DNA of 23,663 nucleotides, from NCBI GenBank assembly GCA_028693775.1, contig JAQUUS010000002.1, forward strand, positions 1 to 23,663, given 5' to 3'. Numbering within the stretch: position 1 is the first letter of the stretch; each line of letters opens with the position of its first letter. The notes under the pieces were generated by a model. It saw nothing but the letters and a program-made list of their open reading frames with translations, was not told the DNA's origin and made no database searches. This document shows, piece by piece, positions 1-8,124 of this stretch. Made by a program: the position numbers and the translations under genes. Origin of the DNA: Alphaproteobacteria bacterium (lineage in GTDB: Bacteria; Pseudomonadota; Alphaproteobacteria; UBA9219).

Positions 1-43
1 ATCTCAGCGACTTGATGTCATCCCGGAGACGTTGCCCAGCCAT
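1..43 (-). CDS. fliG: Flagellar motor switch protein FliG, N-terminal fragment
   Basis: The first 14 codons of a gene that leaves the window on the left, beginning MAGQRLRDDIKSLR. Its ATG overlaps the fliF stop codon by one base (TAATG), so the two are translationally coupled. The fragment is too short for a domain call. The assignment rests on position: fliG directly follows fliF in most flagellar operons, and a short charged N-terminus before the first FliG domain is usual. FliG would form the switch part of the C-ring and bind the FliF C-terminus. The fliF coding end supplies a possible ribosome site (AGGAGA). Confidence 0.6.
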   Translation of the reverse strand, partial: MAGQRLRDDIKSLR

Positions 44-1758
44 TATCTATTCTCCTGATACATCCAGTTGCGCAAGATGCCGATAGCTTCCTCGGGATGC
101 TTGTCGACGATTTCGCCGACCTTGCGCAAAGAGGAGGCCTTGACGCGGCCTTCGACGCGGGAGATGTCGATCATGCGTTCAATTTCAGATTCAGCGGCCG
201 CAGCGTCTGCCTCGGCCTGGCTTGCGGCAGCCGCAGCTGGTGAGGGCAACTGCGCGACGCCGCCCGAAGCGCCTCCGAGGCTGGCCATAACCGCCGCTCC
301 GCCGCCGCCAATGTAAGCTGTTTCGGAAGAAACGCCCGGAGAGGTCTCGAGGATCTTCTTGAGGATGGGGCGAACGACGAGCAAAACCACCAAAAGGCCG
401 ATGATAGCAAGGATAAGCGTTTCGACGGCGTGAAAGATGTCTGCGCGCGGAATGCCCATGAGCATGTTGGTCGGTCCGTCCGAAAGCTCCTTGGCGATGT
501 CTTCCTGAGCGAACTGCATGTTGGCGACTTCCAGAACGTCGCCGCGGGCCGCGTCGAAGTTGACGGCGGACCTGACCAGATCCTTGATCTTGTTGAGCTC
601 GGCCTCGGTGCGCGGAACGTAAGTGGTGGTCTTTCCGTCTTCTGCGGTTTTATAGGAGCCATCGACGACGACCGCGACCGACAAGCGGCGGATCTGGCCG
701 CTCTCGCGCACCTGATTGCGAATGGTCTTGTTGATCTCGTAGTTGATGGTTTCTTCGGATCTGTTGTTATTGTTATTCGACCCGCCGCCCGCGCCGCCTG
801 CGATCTGCTGGGGCGTGGTAGGAAGATTGTTGGCGACGGTTGCCGCGCCCGCATTGCCGCCTTCGGAATTCGAAGCAGCCTCGCTAACGCTTTGCGTGGA
901 GCGAACGACCTGACTGTCCGGATCGAAAATTTCCGAGCTCGTCGTGATGCGGTCGAAATCGAGGTCTGCGGAAACCTGAGCGCGAACCTTTCCGTAGCCG
1001 AGGGTCTGGGTCAAAAGGTCTTCGATCTTGCGGGCCTGCGTCTGTTCGAACTGAATGCGCATATCTTCCTGATCGGAAGCGCCGCCGCCCATGGCGCCGG
1101 TCGAGGCATTGCTGGGGCGGGCCAAAAGATTGCCCCTGTCGTCGACGATGGAAACTTGCCCCGGCTGCAACTGGGGAACGGCGGCAGCGATCAAATGCTG
1201 AATGGAAGCAATCTGTTCGCGAGTCAAAACGGCGCCGTTGCGTGTTTTGAGAAAGATGCTGGCCGTGGCGGCCTGGGTCGAATGGCTAAAGAGTTCGCGT
1301 TGAGGCAAAACAAGATGAACGCGAGAGGTGAGGATAGGATCCATGGAGCCGATGGTCCTCGCGAGTTCGCCCTCCAAAGCGCGCAGATGGTTGATGTTCT
1401 GAACGAAGCTCGTGGTGCCGAAGCCTTCTTTCTGATCGAAGATTTCGTAGCCGATGGAGCCGCCCTTTGGGAGGCCGTCGGCAGCCATCATCATGCGGAT
1501 TTTACCGACCTGATCGGAAGGAACGCGAATGAGCGTGCCGCTGGAGTCGACCTGATAAGGAATTTTGAGAGCATCGAGCTTCTGGGCGATGGCGGCGGAG
1601 TCGTGCTGGTCGAGTTCGGTGTAGAGCAGGGCAAGAGGCGAAGTGGAGATGCGCGTGGTGATGAAACCGAGCATACCCAACAAACTAATACCGACCACAG
1701 CGATGGCGACGAGGCGCATCGGACCTAGATTGCGCAGAGTCTGTAGAAAAGCATTCAC
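43..1758 (-). CDS. fliF: Flagellar MS-ring protein FliF
   Basis: 571 aa, normal length for FliF, which builds the inner-membrane MS ring on which the C-ring and export gate assemble. A first membrane segment lies at about residues 16-36. A YscJ/FliF ring-building domain follows, then a second periplasmic domain with a Gly/Asn-rich insert (about 300-335). A second membrane helix is at about 442-465. The cytoplasmic tail ends in a short helix with the LRNWMYQ signature, the FliG-binding segment in alphaproteobacterial FliF. The start is GTG at 1756-1758, with AGGAG about 10 bases upstream. Its stop overlaps the next ATG (fliG). An octamer TTAACCAT lies about 65 bases upstream; fliF is a CtrA-controlled early flagellar gene in Caulobacter, so similar control is plausible here. 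Confidence 0.97.
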   Translation of the reverse strand: MNAFLQTLRNLGPMRLVAIAVVGISLLGMLGFITTRISTSPLALLYTELDQHDSAAIAQKLDALKIPYQVDSSGTLIRVPSDQVGKIRMMMAADGLPKGGSIGYEIFDQKEGFGTTSFVQNINHLRALEGELARTIGSMDPILTSRVHLVLPQRELFSHSTQAATASIFLKTRNGAVLTREQIASIQHLIAAAVPQLQPGQVSIVDDRGNLLARPSNASTGAMGGGASDQEDMRIQFEQTQARKIEDLLTQTLGYGKVRAQVSADLDFDRITTSSEIFDPDSQVVRSTQSVSEAASNSEGGNAGAATVANNLPTTPQQIAGGAGGGSNNNNNRSEETINYEINKTIRNQVRESGQIRRLSVAVVVDGSYKTAEDGKTTTYVPRTEAELNKIKDLVRSAVNFDAARGDVLEVANMQFAQEDIAKELSDGPTNMLMGIPRADIFHAVETLILAIIGLLVVLLVVRPILKKILETSPGVSSETAYIGGGGAAVMASLGGASGGVAQLPSPAAAAASQAEADAAAAESEIERMIDISRVEGRVKASSLRKVGEIVDKHPEEAIGILRNWMYQENR

Positions 1759-1822
1759 TTTTTTCGTTCTCCTGCTCTACATGTGGTGGATAACCCTAAC
1801 GAATCACCCACTTTCTTGTATC

Positions 1823-1830
1823 TTAACCAT
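1823..1830. promoter_or_regulatory. TTAACCAT octamer upstream of fliF (CtrA half-site-like)
   Basis: Exact TTAACCAT, about 65 bases upstream of the fliF GTG; seen from fliF it reads ATGGTTAA. The same octamer occurs in four other intergenic regions of this window. In Caulobacter TTAACCAT-like half-sites are bound by CtrA. No second TTAA lies at the 11-base register, so this is a half-site at best. Confidence 0.45.
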
Positions 1831-1907
1831 AACGCGGCAGATATTGCCTACCAAAAATTATTATTCGTTAAAAAACAGACGAAAATCGTGAATTTTCAAT
1901 TAAGAAA

Positions 1908-1926
1908 GTCGGCAGAATTTGCCGAC
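1908..1926. other. Perfect 7-bp inverted repeat
   Basis: GTCGGCA (1908-1914) and TGCCGAC (1920-1926) flank the 5-base loop GAATT. On the minus strand the right-hand flank reads TTTCTTAATT, so it could be a weak terminator or an operator about 150 bases upstream of fliF. No gene ends nearby on the minus strand, which argues against a terminator role. Confidence 0.5.
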
Positions 1927-2089
1927 GCGAGGGAAGAGTGTACCTTTTCCGCAACACCTAGTATAGGCACCCGATAGTTATGACTAGATAAGGTAAAACG
2001 TCAAGAGATTAGCTCTCCGAACGGCCAGAAAGCTGTGGAAAAAAACCGAGCGAAAACCGTGCCATTTGAGCGTTTTTGTCCCCCTAATC

Positions 2090-2122
2090 CCCCTCCCCTT
2101 GCGGGAGGGATAAGGGGAGGGG
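2090..2122. repeat. C/G-rich palindromic intergenic repeat
   Basis: Perfect 11-base arms (cccctcccctt at 2090-2100, aaggggagggg at 2112-2122) enclose the 11-base loop gcgggagggat. The loop can also pair with the left arm (ccctccc/gggaggg), giving two alternative folds. Elements of this style, a short CCCCTCCCC/GGGGAGGGG palindrome between genes, are common as dispersed repeats in proteobacterial genomes. Only one copy is in this window, so its repeat status here is inference. Confidence 0.6.
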
Positions 2123-2277
2123 TTGCTGCCGCCATCCCATACCCCCGTTTTCACAAACAAAAACGCCGTTTCCCGATAGCCGTCCCTGCAAAAACAAAAA
2201 AAATCGAGCAATAAAAGACAAAAACGTCTAAAACAGCATTGTCGCCCATAGTTTTAAATCATTTTGAGGAGAAAATA

Positions 2278-2781
2278 ATGAAAGCCCCGGCTTCCCTGGA
2301 AGAGCGCCGTGAAAAACACGAAGAAATAATGAAGGCAATGGTCCCGGCTGCGGAAGAGATTTTCGAGCTGAATCGTAAGGTTTTTGGCCCCGATGCGGCG
2401 TTTGATTTCTCGAGACAAAAGGACTCCTACGACGACATAATCGAGACGCATAAAGATAACATAACGGTCCGGAAAAAGATTAACGAAGAAACGCTGGCGC
2501 AACTGTCCGAAGAAGAAAAGGCAGGCGTCATCCGCGTCAATTCCACAGAAATACCGGTCGTCGCCACAGGCGGCTTGCTCAAGCGCAAAAAGACAATCTG
2601 TGTTTTCCGTGTCGCCAACCAGCAGGTCGGAAAGCGGGAAACTCTAACCGTAAGTTTCAAGAAGAAACCGTTTCCGTTCGTTGCATACGAGTACAAATTC
2701 GAGGCCGAGGGCAAGGCTGGCAGCACGCGTCCCGAAGAACTCATGGAGACGGTAAAAACGTTTTTCGACCTAAAGCCATAA
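2278..2781 (+). CDS. Hypothetical protein, 167 aa
   Basis: Not recognised. The ATG at 2278 follows a strong ribosome site (GAGGAG at 2266-2271, 6-base spacer); an in-frame TTG at 2239 lacks one, so the shorter form is preferred. The N-terminal half (about 1-95) is highly charged and probably helical, with many Glu and Lys. The second half (about 95-167) looks like beta-strand-rich sequence containing a basic stretch (LLKRKKT, near residue 103) and alternating hydrophobic residues. No signal peptide or membrane helix is visible, so a soluble cytoplasmic protein is likely. It has its own leader region and lies about 90 bases before fabI with its own upstream DNA; no functional link to fabI is evident. 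Confidence 0.8.
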   Translation: MKAPASLEERREKHEEIMKAMVPAAEEIFELNRKVFGPDAAFDFSRQKDSYDDIIETHKDNITVRKKINEETLAQLSEEEKAGVIRVNSTEIPVVATGGLLKRKKTICVFRVANQQVGKRETLTVSFKKKPFPFVAYEYKFEAEGKAGSTRPEELMETVKTFFDLKP

Positions 2782-2811
2782 CCCAATAAAGCCTCTGGCC
2801 TGACAGGTTAT

Positions 2812-2839
2812 TTGACGCAAACCGATAAACGTGTAAAGT
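2812..2839 (+). promoter_or_regulatory. Possible sigma70-type promoter for fabI
   Basis: TTGACG (2812-2817), a 16-base spacer, then TAAAGT (2834-2839), with fabI starting at 2873. The -35 is good and the -10 matches four of six bases. It is a weak prediction by inspection. Confidence 0.35.
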
Positions 2840-2872
2840 CAGGCAAGTTTTTCACATGTTTTTGAGGAGAAG

Positions 2873-3745
2873 ATGACGGAAACTGCACAACCCGGCGTTC
2901 CGGCCGGTGGAAATTTGATGTCCGGCAAGCGCGGCCTGATCATGGGCGTCGCGAACGAGAGGTCATTGGCGTGGGGCGTGGCCAGCGTATGCGCGGGGCA
3001 GGGTGCAGAACTTGCATTTACATATCAGGGGGATGCGCTCCTGAAGCGTGTGGCGCCTCTTGCGACAAGCGTTGGAGCAAAGCTGATCCTGCCGTGCGAC
3101 GTAACGGACGAAGCCAGCATGGACACCCTGTTCGAAACGATCCGCAAAGAGTGGGGCGAGCTGGATTTCTTTGTCCACGCAATCGCCTATTCCGACAAAA
3201 ACCAGCTCGATGGCCGCTATGTGGACACAACGCGGGACAACTTTCTGCGGACGATGGACATATCGTGCTTTTCATTCACGTCTCTGGCGCGGCGCGCGTT
3301 GCCATTGATGTCGAAAGGCGGCAGCATGCTCACACTGAGTTATCTTGGCGCCGAGCGGGTCATGCCGCACTACAACGTGATGGGCGTGGCCAAGGCGGCG
3401 CTGGAAGCGAGCGTGCGTTATCTGTCGGTGGATCTTGGCGGAAACAACGTTCGTGTCAACGCCATCTCCGCGGGTCCGATCAAAACGCTGGCGGCGAGCG
3501 GCATCGGCGACTTCCGGTATATCCTGAAGTGGAACGAAATCAACGCGCCGCTCAAGCGGAACATAACGACCAACGAAGTCGGCAACTCGGCGCTGTATCT
3601 GCTGAGCGATCTCGGAACGGGCGTGACGGGCGAAGTGCTGCATGTCGACGCTGGCTATCACGGGATCGGCATGATCGCGGTCGACGAGACCGAAAAGCTG
3701 GCAGAGCTCGTCAACTCCATGAACGCCTCGAGCCTGGGCTCATAA
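2873..3745 (+). CDS. fabI: Enoyl-[acyl-carrier-protein] reductase (NADH), FabI
   Basis: 290 aa. FabI reduces trans-2-enoyl-ACP in the last step of each fatty-acid elongation cycle in the cytoplasm. It is a short-chain dehydrogenase with the FabI-type nucleotide loop (GVANERSLAWG, about 25-35). The catalytic region reads SYLGAERVMPHYNVMGVAK, with Tyr157, Tyr167 and Lys174 matching E. coli Tyr146/Tyr156/Lys163 at a constant offset of 11. The ISAGPIKTLAASGI substrate loop follows, and the DAGYH end is typical. The chosen ATG (2873) has GAGGAG close by (3-base spacer). An alternative ATG at 2918 would begin MSGKRGLIMG and is nearer the usual FabI N-terminus, so the first 15 residues are uncertain. 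It ends 7 bases from the convergent antiporter stop with no obvious terminator between. Confidence 0.96.
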   Translation: MTETAQPGVPAGGNLMSGKRGLIMGVANERSLAWGVASVCAGQGAELAFTYQGDALLKRVAPLATSVGAKLILPCDVTDEASMDTLFETIRKEWGELDFFVHAIAYSDKNQLDGRYVDTTRDNFLRTMDISCFSFTSLARRALPLMSKGGSMLTLSYLGAERVMPHYNVMGVAKAALEASVRYLSVDLGGNNVRVNAISAGPIKTLAASGIGDFRYILKWNEINAPLKRNITTNEVGNSALYLLSDLGTGVTGEVLHVDAGYHGIGMIAVDETEKLAELVNSMNASSLGS

Positions 3746-3752
3746 TAAAAAA

Positions 3753-4979
3753 CTAAGCGTTTTCCGGCTCTTCGTCGAAATGCCCGGCTTCGCCGGACAT
3801 GCGAAGAGCAGCGACGGTTGCGAACGGCCCGATCGTCTCGAAAAGAATGACCATCGTAAAGATGACGGACGAAACCTTGACGCCCAGTTCGGGCACGAGG
3901 TTCTGGAGCGTGGTCACGAGGCCGATAGCCATGCCCGCCATGGGAACGATCAAAAGCCCCGAGATAAAGCACATCTTGTTTGTATAAAGCAGGAGGCGCT
4001 TGACGCTGAAAATGCCGAGAAATTTGGCGGCGCTGCGAACGAGAGCCAGAACGAAAGGCAAAGCGCCTGCAATCGAAAAGACTTCGACGTTCAAATGGGT
4101 TCCCGCCATAACGAACAGAATAATGAAGAAGAGGTCCGCGCCTTCGCTAAGTCCCTGAGACGAGAGCATGGCGTGGCTTTTTTCGAAGCCTTTTGTGGCG
4201 ATACCCAAAGTCAGCATGGAAAAGAGAAGCGATACATTGAGCATGAGAGAAATGCCCATGGTCAAAGCGATGCTGCCTGCAACGATGGTAAAGCGGTAAT
4301 GCTCCTCGTCATGGGAGAGAATGCGGGCGATATTGGTGACGAGCCAGGCGATGGCGGTCCCGATGGCGGCGGCGACGACGCATCTGTACAAGGGAAGAAC
4401 CAGAACCTGCGTCCACGAGAACTTGCTTGTGGAAAGAGCGAACGGCAAAACGGCGGTAAAGAAAAGAAACGAAATGATATTGTTGAGCGCGACGAGATTT
4501 TTCGTCTGTTCCGTCAAAGGTCCCTTGGCCTTCATTTCTTCCGAGACATGCACAAGAATGGCGGGTGAGGACGAAATGGAGATGGACGCGACCAGCGCGG
4601 CGACGATGAGATTGTAGCCTGCGAGCATAACGGTCAGCAAAACGGCCAAAAAGGTGATGCCGGTCTCCGCAAGGGAGGTCAAAAGCATCCGTTTCGAGGA
4701 GAGAAGGCGGCGCGGATGAAGGGTATTGCCGAGTTTGTAAAGAATGAGGCCGAGGGCGATATCGACCAGAGGCTCGGCTTCGCTGAGAAGGGTTGTATTA
4801 AAAATGTTGAGGCCATGAGGCCCCAAAATGAAACCGACCATCATGAAAGCGGTGATGGTAGGGAGCCAAACGGCCTTGTTGGCGAGGATACCGCCAAGAG
4901 TGCCGCAAATGAGCAGAACGCCGAAAGCGATGAGGGAGTTTGCTTCGTAGGCGCTGAACTGTCCGAGAAAATCTTCCAT
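3753..4979 (-). CDS. Cation:proton antiporter, membrane domain (CPA2/Kef-like)
   Basis: 408 aa, almost entirely hydrophobic, with about 11-12 predicted membrane segments spread across the length. It resembles the sodium/hydrogen exchanger domain (PF00999), including an N-terminal pattern like Kef-type transporters (helix, then FILGPHGL near residue 50) and the SISISSSPAILVHV helix near residue 135. Unlike full KefB/KefC it has no C-terminal TrkA-N/RCK nucleotide-binding domain; the tail after the last helix is about 20 acidic residues. I see no paired acidic residues in the helix where electrogenic antiporters usually carry them, so ion specificity is open. The ATG at 4979 has no clear ribosome site. 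It is divergent from aroC and convergent with fabI, so probably monocistronic. Confidence 0.85.
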   Translation of the reverse strand: MEDFLGQFSAYEANSLIAFGVLLICGTLGGILANKAVWLPTITAFMMVGFILGPHGLNIFNTTLLSEAEPLVDIALGLILYKLGNTLHPRRLLSSKRMLLTSLAETGITFLAVLLTVMLAGYNLIVAALVASISISSSPAILVHVSEEMKAKGPLTEQTKNLVALNNIISFLFFTAVLPFALSTSKFSWTQVLVLPLYRCVVAAAIGTAIAWLVTNIARILSHDEEHYRFTIVAGSIALTMGISLMLNVSLLFSMLTLGIATKGFEKSHAMLSSQGLSEGADLFFIILFVMAGTHLNVEVFSIAGALPFVLALVRSAAKFLGIFSVKRLLLYTNKMCFISGLLIVPMAGMAIGLVTTLQNLVPELGVKVSSVIFTMVILFETIGPFATVAALRMSGEAGHFDEEPENA

Positions 4980-5132
4980 GAATAACTGTAGGTTGGAGAG
5001 CCGACTGGCGTTGAAGGAATGAAGTGTTCCAAAAGGAAAGAATGCGAAAAAGAGTATAAAATTGCTCTCCCGAAAAGCAAAGGCAATTAATGTAGGGCCT
5101 GTTAAAGGAAAGCCTTCACAAAAACGCCGCAG

Positions 5133-5163
5133 TTGATAATGATAGGGCGGAAGTCCTTATATT
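5133..5163 (+). promoter_or_regulatory. Possible promoter for aroC
   Basis: TTGATA (5133-5138) and TATATT (5158-5163), spacer 19 bases, which is slightly long. The ATG lies 20 bases after the -10, leaving a short leader with GGGA before the start. Confidence 0.3.
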
Positions 5164-5182
5164 TTTTTTGAACGGGAAAAAC

Positions 5183-6256
5183 ATGTCGTCAAACAGCTTC
5201 GGTACCCTTTTTCGGTTTACGACATGGGGCGAAAGCCATGGCCCGGCCATCGGAGCGGTGATCGACGGTTGCCCTGCGGGAATTCCGCTATCCGAAGCCG
5301 ACATCCAGCCGTGGCTTGACCGTCGCAAACCGGGCCAGTCGAGGTTTTCGACGCAGCGTCGCGAAGCGGACAAAGTGGCAATTTTATCCGGCGTGTTCGA
5401 AGGCCAGACCACCGGAACGCCGATTTCGCTTCTGATCGAAAATACGGACGTACGGTCGAAAGACTACGCCGACATCAAGGAAAAATTCCGTCCCTCCCAC
5501 GCCGACTACGCCTATATGGCGAAATACGGCATCCGTGATTACCGTGGCGGCGGGCGTTCGTCCGGGCGCGAAACGGCGTGCCGGGTAGCGGCGGGAGCGA
5601 TTGCGAGGAAAGTCCTTGGCGATTCGATAGCGATTCGCGGCGCAGCGGTACAAGTTGGCCCCCACAAAATCGACCGTGCGAACTGGGATTGGAGCGAAGT
5701 CGCAAAGAACCCGTTATTTTGCCCGGACCCGGTCATGGCGCCCATATGGGAGAAGCACATCGACGAGATGCGCGAAGACGGCAACTCTGCCGGAGCGATC
5801 GGCGAAGTGGTTGTCAGCGGCGTGCCCGCCGGATGGGGCGAGCCGGTATACGACAAACTGGACAGCGACATTGCGCGAGCCCTCATGAGCATCAACGCCG
5901 TGAAAGGCGTTGAGATTGGCGCTGGATTTGGCGCCGTCGAACTGAGCGGCGAAGAGAACGCCGATCAAATGCGCGCGGGTTCCGAAGGAAAGCCGATTTT
6001 CCTCTCGAACAACGCGGGCGGAATTCTGGGCGGCATCTCGACCGGGCAAGACATCGTGGCGCGTTTTGCGTCCAAGCCGACTCCCTCGATCCTGAAGCCG
6101 CTGCAAACGATAACCGCAACGGGCGAGAACGCCGATATCGTCACGAAAGGCCGTCACGACCCCTGCGTAGGCATCCGGACCGTTCCGGTAGCCGAAGCCA
6201 TGATCGCCTGCGTCCTCGCCGATCATTACTTGCGCCGGAAATCCCAGCTCCGTTAA
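5183..6256 (+). CDS. aroC: Chorismate synthase
   Basis: 357 aa. It converts 5-enolpyruvylshikimate-3-phosphate to chorismate, the last step of the shikimate pathway, using reduced FMN without net redox change. Visible family signatures: FTTWGESHG near residues 12-20, QSRFSTQRREAD near 52-63, RPSHADY near 103, DYRGGGRSSGRET near 119-131, and GRHDPCVGIRTVPVAEAM near the C-terminus. The start is the ATG at 5183 (MSSNSFGTLFR), which aligns with the family's usual N-terminus; the in-frame TTG at 5168 is rejected. It is transcribed away from the antiporter and is about 140 bases ahead of the M48-like gene. Length and motifs are complete. Confidence 0.98.
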   Translation: MSSNSFGTLFRFTTWGESHGPAIGAVIDGCPAGIPLSEADIQPWLDRRKPGQSRFSTQRREADKVAILSGVFEGQTTGTPISLLIENTDVRSKDYADIKEKFRPSHADYAYMAKYGIRDYRGGGRSSGRETACRVAAGAIARKVLGDSIAIRGAAVQVGPHKIDRANWDWSEVAKNPLFCPDPVMAPIWEKHIDEMREDGNSAGAIGEVVVSGVPAGWGEPVYDKLDSDIARALMSINAVKGVEIGAGFGAVELSGEENADQMRAGSEGKPIFLSNNAGGILGGISTGQDIVARFASKPTPSILKPLQTITATGENADIVTKGRHDPCVGIRTVPVAEAMIACVLADHYLRRKSQLR

Positions 6257-6396
6257 CCAAAGAGATGTTTTGACGAACGCCCGGCAGAGCAATAAAGTTC
6301 CTCTCGCGCTGGTTGCTTATTTTTTTAATTATTTCAAACGTCGGTCATATGCGCGAAAACGATTGCCATATCCAGATCCATACGGTGACAGACCGC

Positions 6397-7302
6397 ATGA
6401 ACTTCCTGTTTCCGCTTGCCTTGCACATGGCGGCACTGGCCGGAGCGGCTATTTTGTTTGGTCCGGCGCTGACGGCTGTGGCGCTGAGCTATTCCTCATA
6501 CAAATACTACGGCGTTCCCGAGCGGAAAGCGAAAGAGTGGGGCGAGAGTTTCCCCGCGACGGAGAAAGAAGCTCTCCCGCAGGAGATGAAAAATCTTCCC
6601 GAAACGATCGAAGTTTTTTCCGGCAAGCTGAACATGCGCGAAGCGCCCGCGTTGCACTGTCTCCAACAGACGGCGGAAGGAGCCGGGACTGACGACGAAT
6701 GCCGGCGCGACATATACCGCAGCCTGTTCGGCGCCGCGCCGCATGCGAGCGTGCTGGGAAAAAGCATCATCGTCAACCGGATGAACGAAAGCGGCCTGAC
6801 GGCGGGCGAATACGACGCGCTCATCGGGCATGAACTTGGGCACATTGCAGCGGGGCACCGTCAAAAGGGAATGGCGCTGAAGGCGCTGCGGCAGACGTTC
6901 GAGGGAACGGCGGTTCTATACGCCGTCGCCGGAGGCAGCGAAACCGTGTTTGCCGAAAAAGCGGCGCTGCTGGCCGGAGCCGTAGCTGCGGGGATTTGCC
7001 TGAAGGCGGCGGGCAGCAAATTCCGTCGCGCGTGCGAAAACCACGCCGACCGCCTGAGCGGCGAACTGACGCAGGACCCCATGGCGCTGTCGTCGGTTCT
7101 GGAGAAAGTGAACGCGCCGGACTCAGCGGAGAAAAAGCCCCGTTCGATTTTCGCCGGGATCAAGGACACAAAAATCGGAGCGGCGTACCGAAAGGCGAAG
7201 GATTGCGTTAACGAAAATTATCCGACCGACGAGGAAAGAATCGTTCGCCTGAAAAAGATGGCGGTCGAATTTGGGAAGAAAAGAAGTCCGCTTCCGGCAT
7301 AA
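6397..7302 (+). CDS. M48-like membrane-associated zinc metalloprotease
   Basis: 301 aa from the ATG at 6397. The zinc signature HELGH (His145, Glu146, His149) is followed about 65 residues later by ENHAD (Glu214, Asp218), matching the HExxH...ExxAD arrangement of family M48 (HtpX/Ste24-like). A hydrophobic N-terminus (about 3-30) should anchor it in the inner membrane, and a second hydrophobic stretch (about 170-205) sits between the two motifs, as in HtpX. The N-terminal part before the motif is longer and more charged than in HtpX, so it is probably another M48 subgroup. Start choice is uncertain: ATGs at 6349 and 6397 are both in frame; 6397 is favoured by GGTGA 8 bases upstream and by the position of the hydrophobic anchor. 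Substrate unknown. Confidence 0.8.
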   Translation: MNFLFPLALHMAALAGAAILFGPALTAVALSYSSYKYYGVPERKAKEWGESFPATEKEALPQEMKNLPETIEVFSGKLNMREAPALHCLQQTAEGAGTDDECRRDIYRSLFGAAPHASVLGKSIIVNRMNESGLTAGEYDALIGHELGHIAAGHRQKGMALKALRQTFEGTAVLYAVAGGSETVFAEKAALLAGAVAAGICLKAAGSKFRRACENHADRLSGELTQDPMALSSVLEKVNAPDSAEKKPRSIFAGIKDTKIGAAYRKAKDCVNENYPTDEERIVRLKKMAVEFGKKRSPLPA

Positions 7303-7325
7303 AGCCAACCCGTCCGGACCGTTCT

Positions 7326-7333
7326 ATGGTTAA
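7326..7333. promoter_or_regulatory. ATGGTTAA octamer upstream of protein A
   Basis: Exact reverse complement of TTAACCAT, 18 bases upstream of the -35 of the promoter at 7351. A GANTC (GATTC, 7335-7339) follows one base later. The same CTATGGTTAA decamer precedes the paralogous gene at 9166. Confidence 0.4.
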
Positions 7334-7350
7334 CGATTCGGGTGTGAAAG

Positions 7351-7380
7351 TTTACAAATGCGGCAACTTTAAGATATAAT
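7351..7380 (+). promoter_or_regulatory. Sigma70-type promoter for protein A gene
   Basis: TTTACA (7351-7356), 18-base spacer, and a perfect TATAAT (7375-7380). Transcription would start near 7387, leaving a leader that contains GGAGGA (7391-7396) before the ATG at 7406. This also shows that the in-frame ATG at 7379, which lies inside the -10, is not the start. Confidence 0.65.
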
Positions 7381-7405
7381 GACCCCTCATGGAGGATCAG
7401 ATGCC

Positions 7406-7999
7406 ATGGGGAATGGGCAATACAAGAGAAAACCCCGTATGGAAGAATGGGTAGAGGCGGCCGAAGTCTTGGCGGATCGCCTGACGGAGTGTGTCCACAC
7501 CTATAAGCACAACACCTATATCTTCATGGCCGAAGCCGAACGGCAGCACAAAACCGATCTGGTCATCAAAATCCTGCAAAAGCTTCATGCGGCGCTCGAC
7601 GAATCGGACAATCCGACGGCATCCGGAAACCGTGTGGTCGAGAAGCGCCTTGTCGATTCCTTCGTCTCCTTGTTCACGGAGGCGCTGAAGGTCCTGCCGT
7701 GGATATCGGTAGACATGCAAAAGCTGCTGAAATCTCCGTGGATGAAAGGATTTCCCGGCAAAGTGTCCGAATCCCTGTTCTGGGGGAACGGAGAGGAACG
7801 CAAAGGGATCGGCAGCGGACTGCCCGAGCACGGAAGGCTGCCTGAATGGCTGACGGACATCATGGACCGGGAAGAGGTGGGCGAAGTCCGTCCCGCGCGC
7901 AGCGAAACGGGCGAGCCGAGCCGCAAGGACAAGGAAGCGGCGGATCGCTGGCACGAGCAGAACGCAGGCTTTTTGCGTACGGCTGGCCGGGTCGAATAG
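7406..7999 (+). CDS. Uncharacterised protein A, 197 aa, paralog of protein B
   Basis: Function unknown. The start is fixed by GGAGGA with a 9-base spacer and by the promoter just upstream. Mostly helical-looking, soluble, no signal peptide or membrane helix. It shares an unnamed architecture with the protein at 9166: an N-terminal W-x-x-L-x-x-RL region (about 13-25), a central segment LFTEALKVLPWISVDMQKLL (about 89-108; MFRELLVNLPFMSAAVQEFL in B), and a C-terminal motif LFWG...GI-SG...G-LP (about 125-150). The last 40 residues are charged and low in hydrophobics, probably disordered. It is followed 125 bases later by the histidine-phosphatase gene. An ATGGTTAA octamer lies upstream. Confidence 0.82.
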   Translation: MGNGQYKRKPRMEEWVEAAEVLADRLTECVHTYKHNTYIFMAEAERQHKTDLVIKILQKLHAALDESDNPTASGNRVVEKRLVDSFVSLFTEALKVLPWISVDMQKLLKSPWMKGFPGKVSESLFWGNGEERKGIGSGLPEHGRLPEWLTDIMDREEVGEVRPARSETGEPSRKDKEAADRWHEQNAGFLRTAGRVE

Positions 8000-8124
8000 A
8001 GCCGCGCCGCTTGTTTTTCTGCGGCAAAATCCAATTGCAATTCGCAAAAAAATGTCAAAGAATTCCCTGAGTAAAGCAAGGGGCGATCGAGCATTGTTTG
8101 AACTGTTTTTTTAGGGTGTATAAG

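Larger units (their letters stand above)
1759..2277. other. Gene-free region between fliF and the hypothetical gene at 2278
   Basis: About 520 bases without a convincing gene on either strand; short open frames have no ribosome site or protein-like composition. It holds the fliF upstream region with a TTAACCAT octamer (1823-1830) and a GAATC (1801-1805), a perfect 7-bp hairpin (1908-1926), a C/G-rich palindromic repeat (2090-2122), and an A-rich stretch before the RBS at 2266-2271 (GAGGAG, 6-base spacer). Confidence 0.7.

Noticed and set aside
430..1728. 432-codon plus-strand frame within fliF
   Set aside because: Antisense shadow of fliF with no ribosome site or recognisable domain.
2798..2844. 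Inverted repeat GCCTGAC/GTCAGGC followed by a T-run before fabI
   Set aside because: The 33-base loop is too long for a convincing terminator, and the candidate fabI promoter lies in it.
7379..7405. Upstream in-frame ATG for protein A
   Set aside because: It lies within the TATAAT -10 and has no ribosome site; the ATG at 7406 has GGAGGA.
8006..8025. Hairpin GCCGC/GCGGC after protein A
   Set aside because: Only five pairs, 10-base loop, followed by AAAA rather than T on the coding strand, so not a terminator.
8098..8124. TTGAAC...TATAAG resembling a promoter just before the phosphatase gene
   Set aside because: Spacer of 14-15 bases is too short and the -10 would touch the start codon, which has a ribosome site needing leader sequence.
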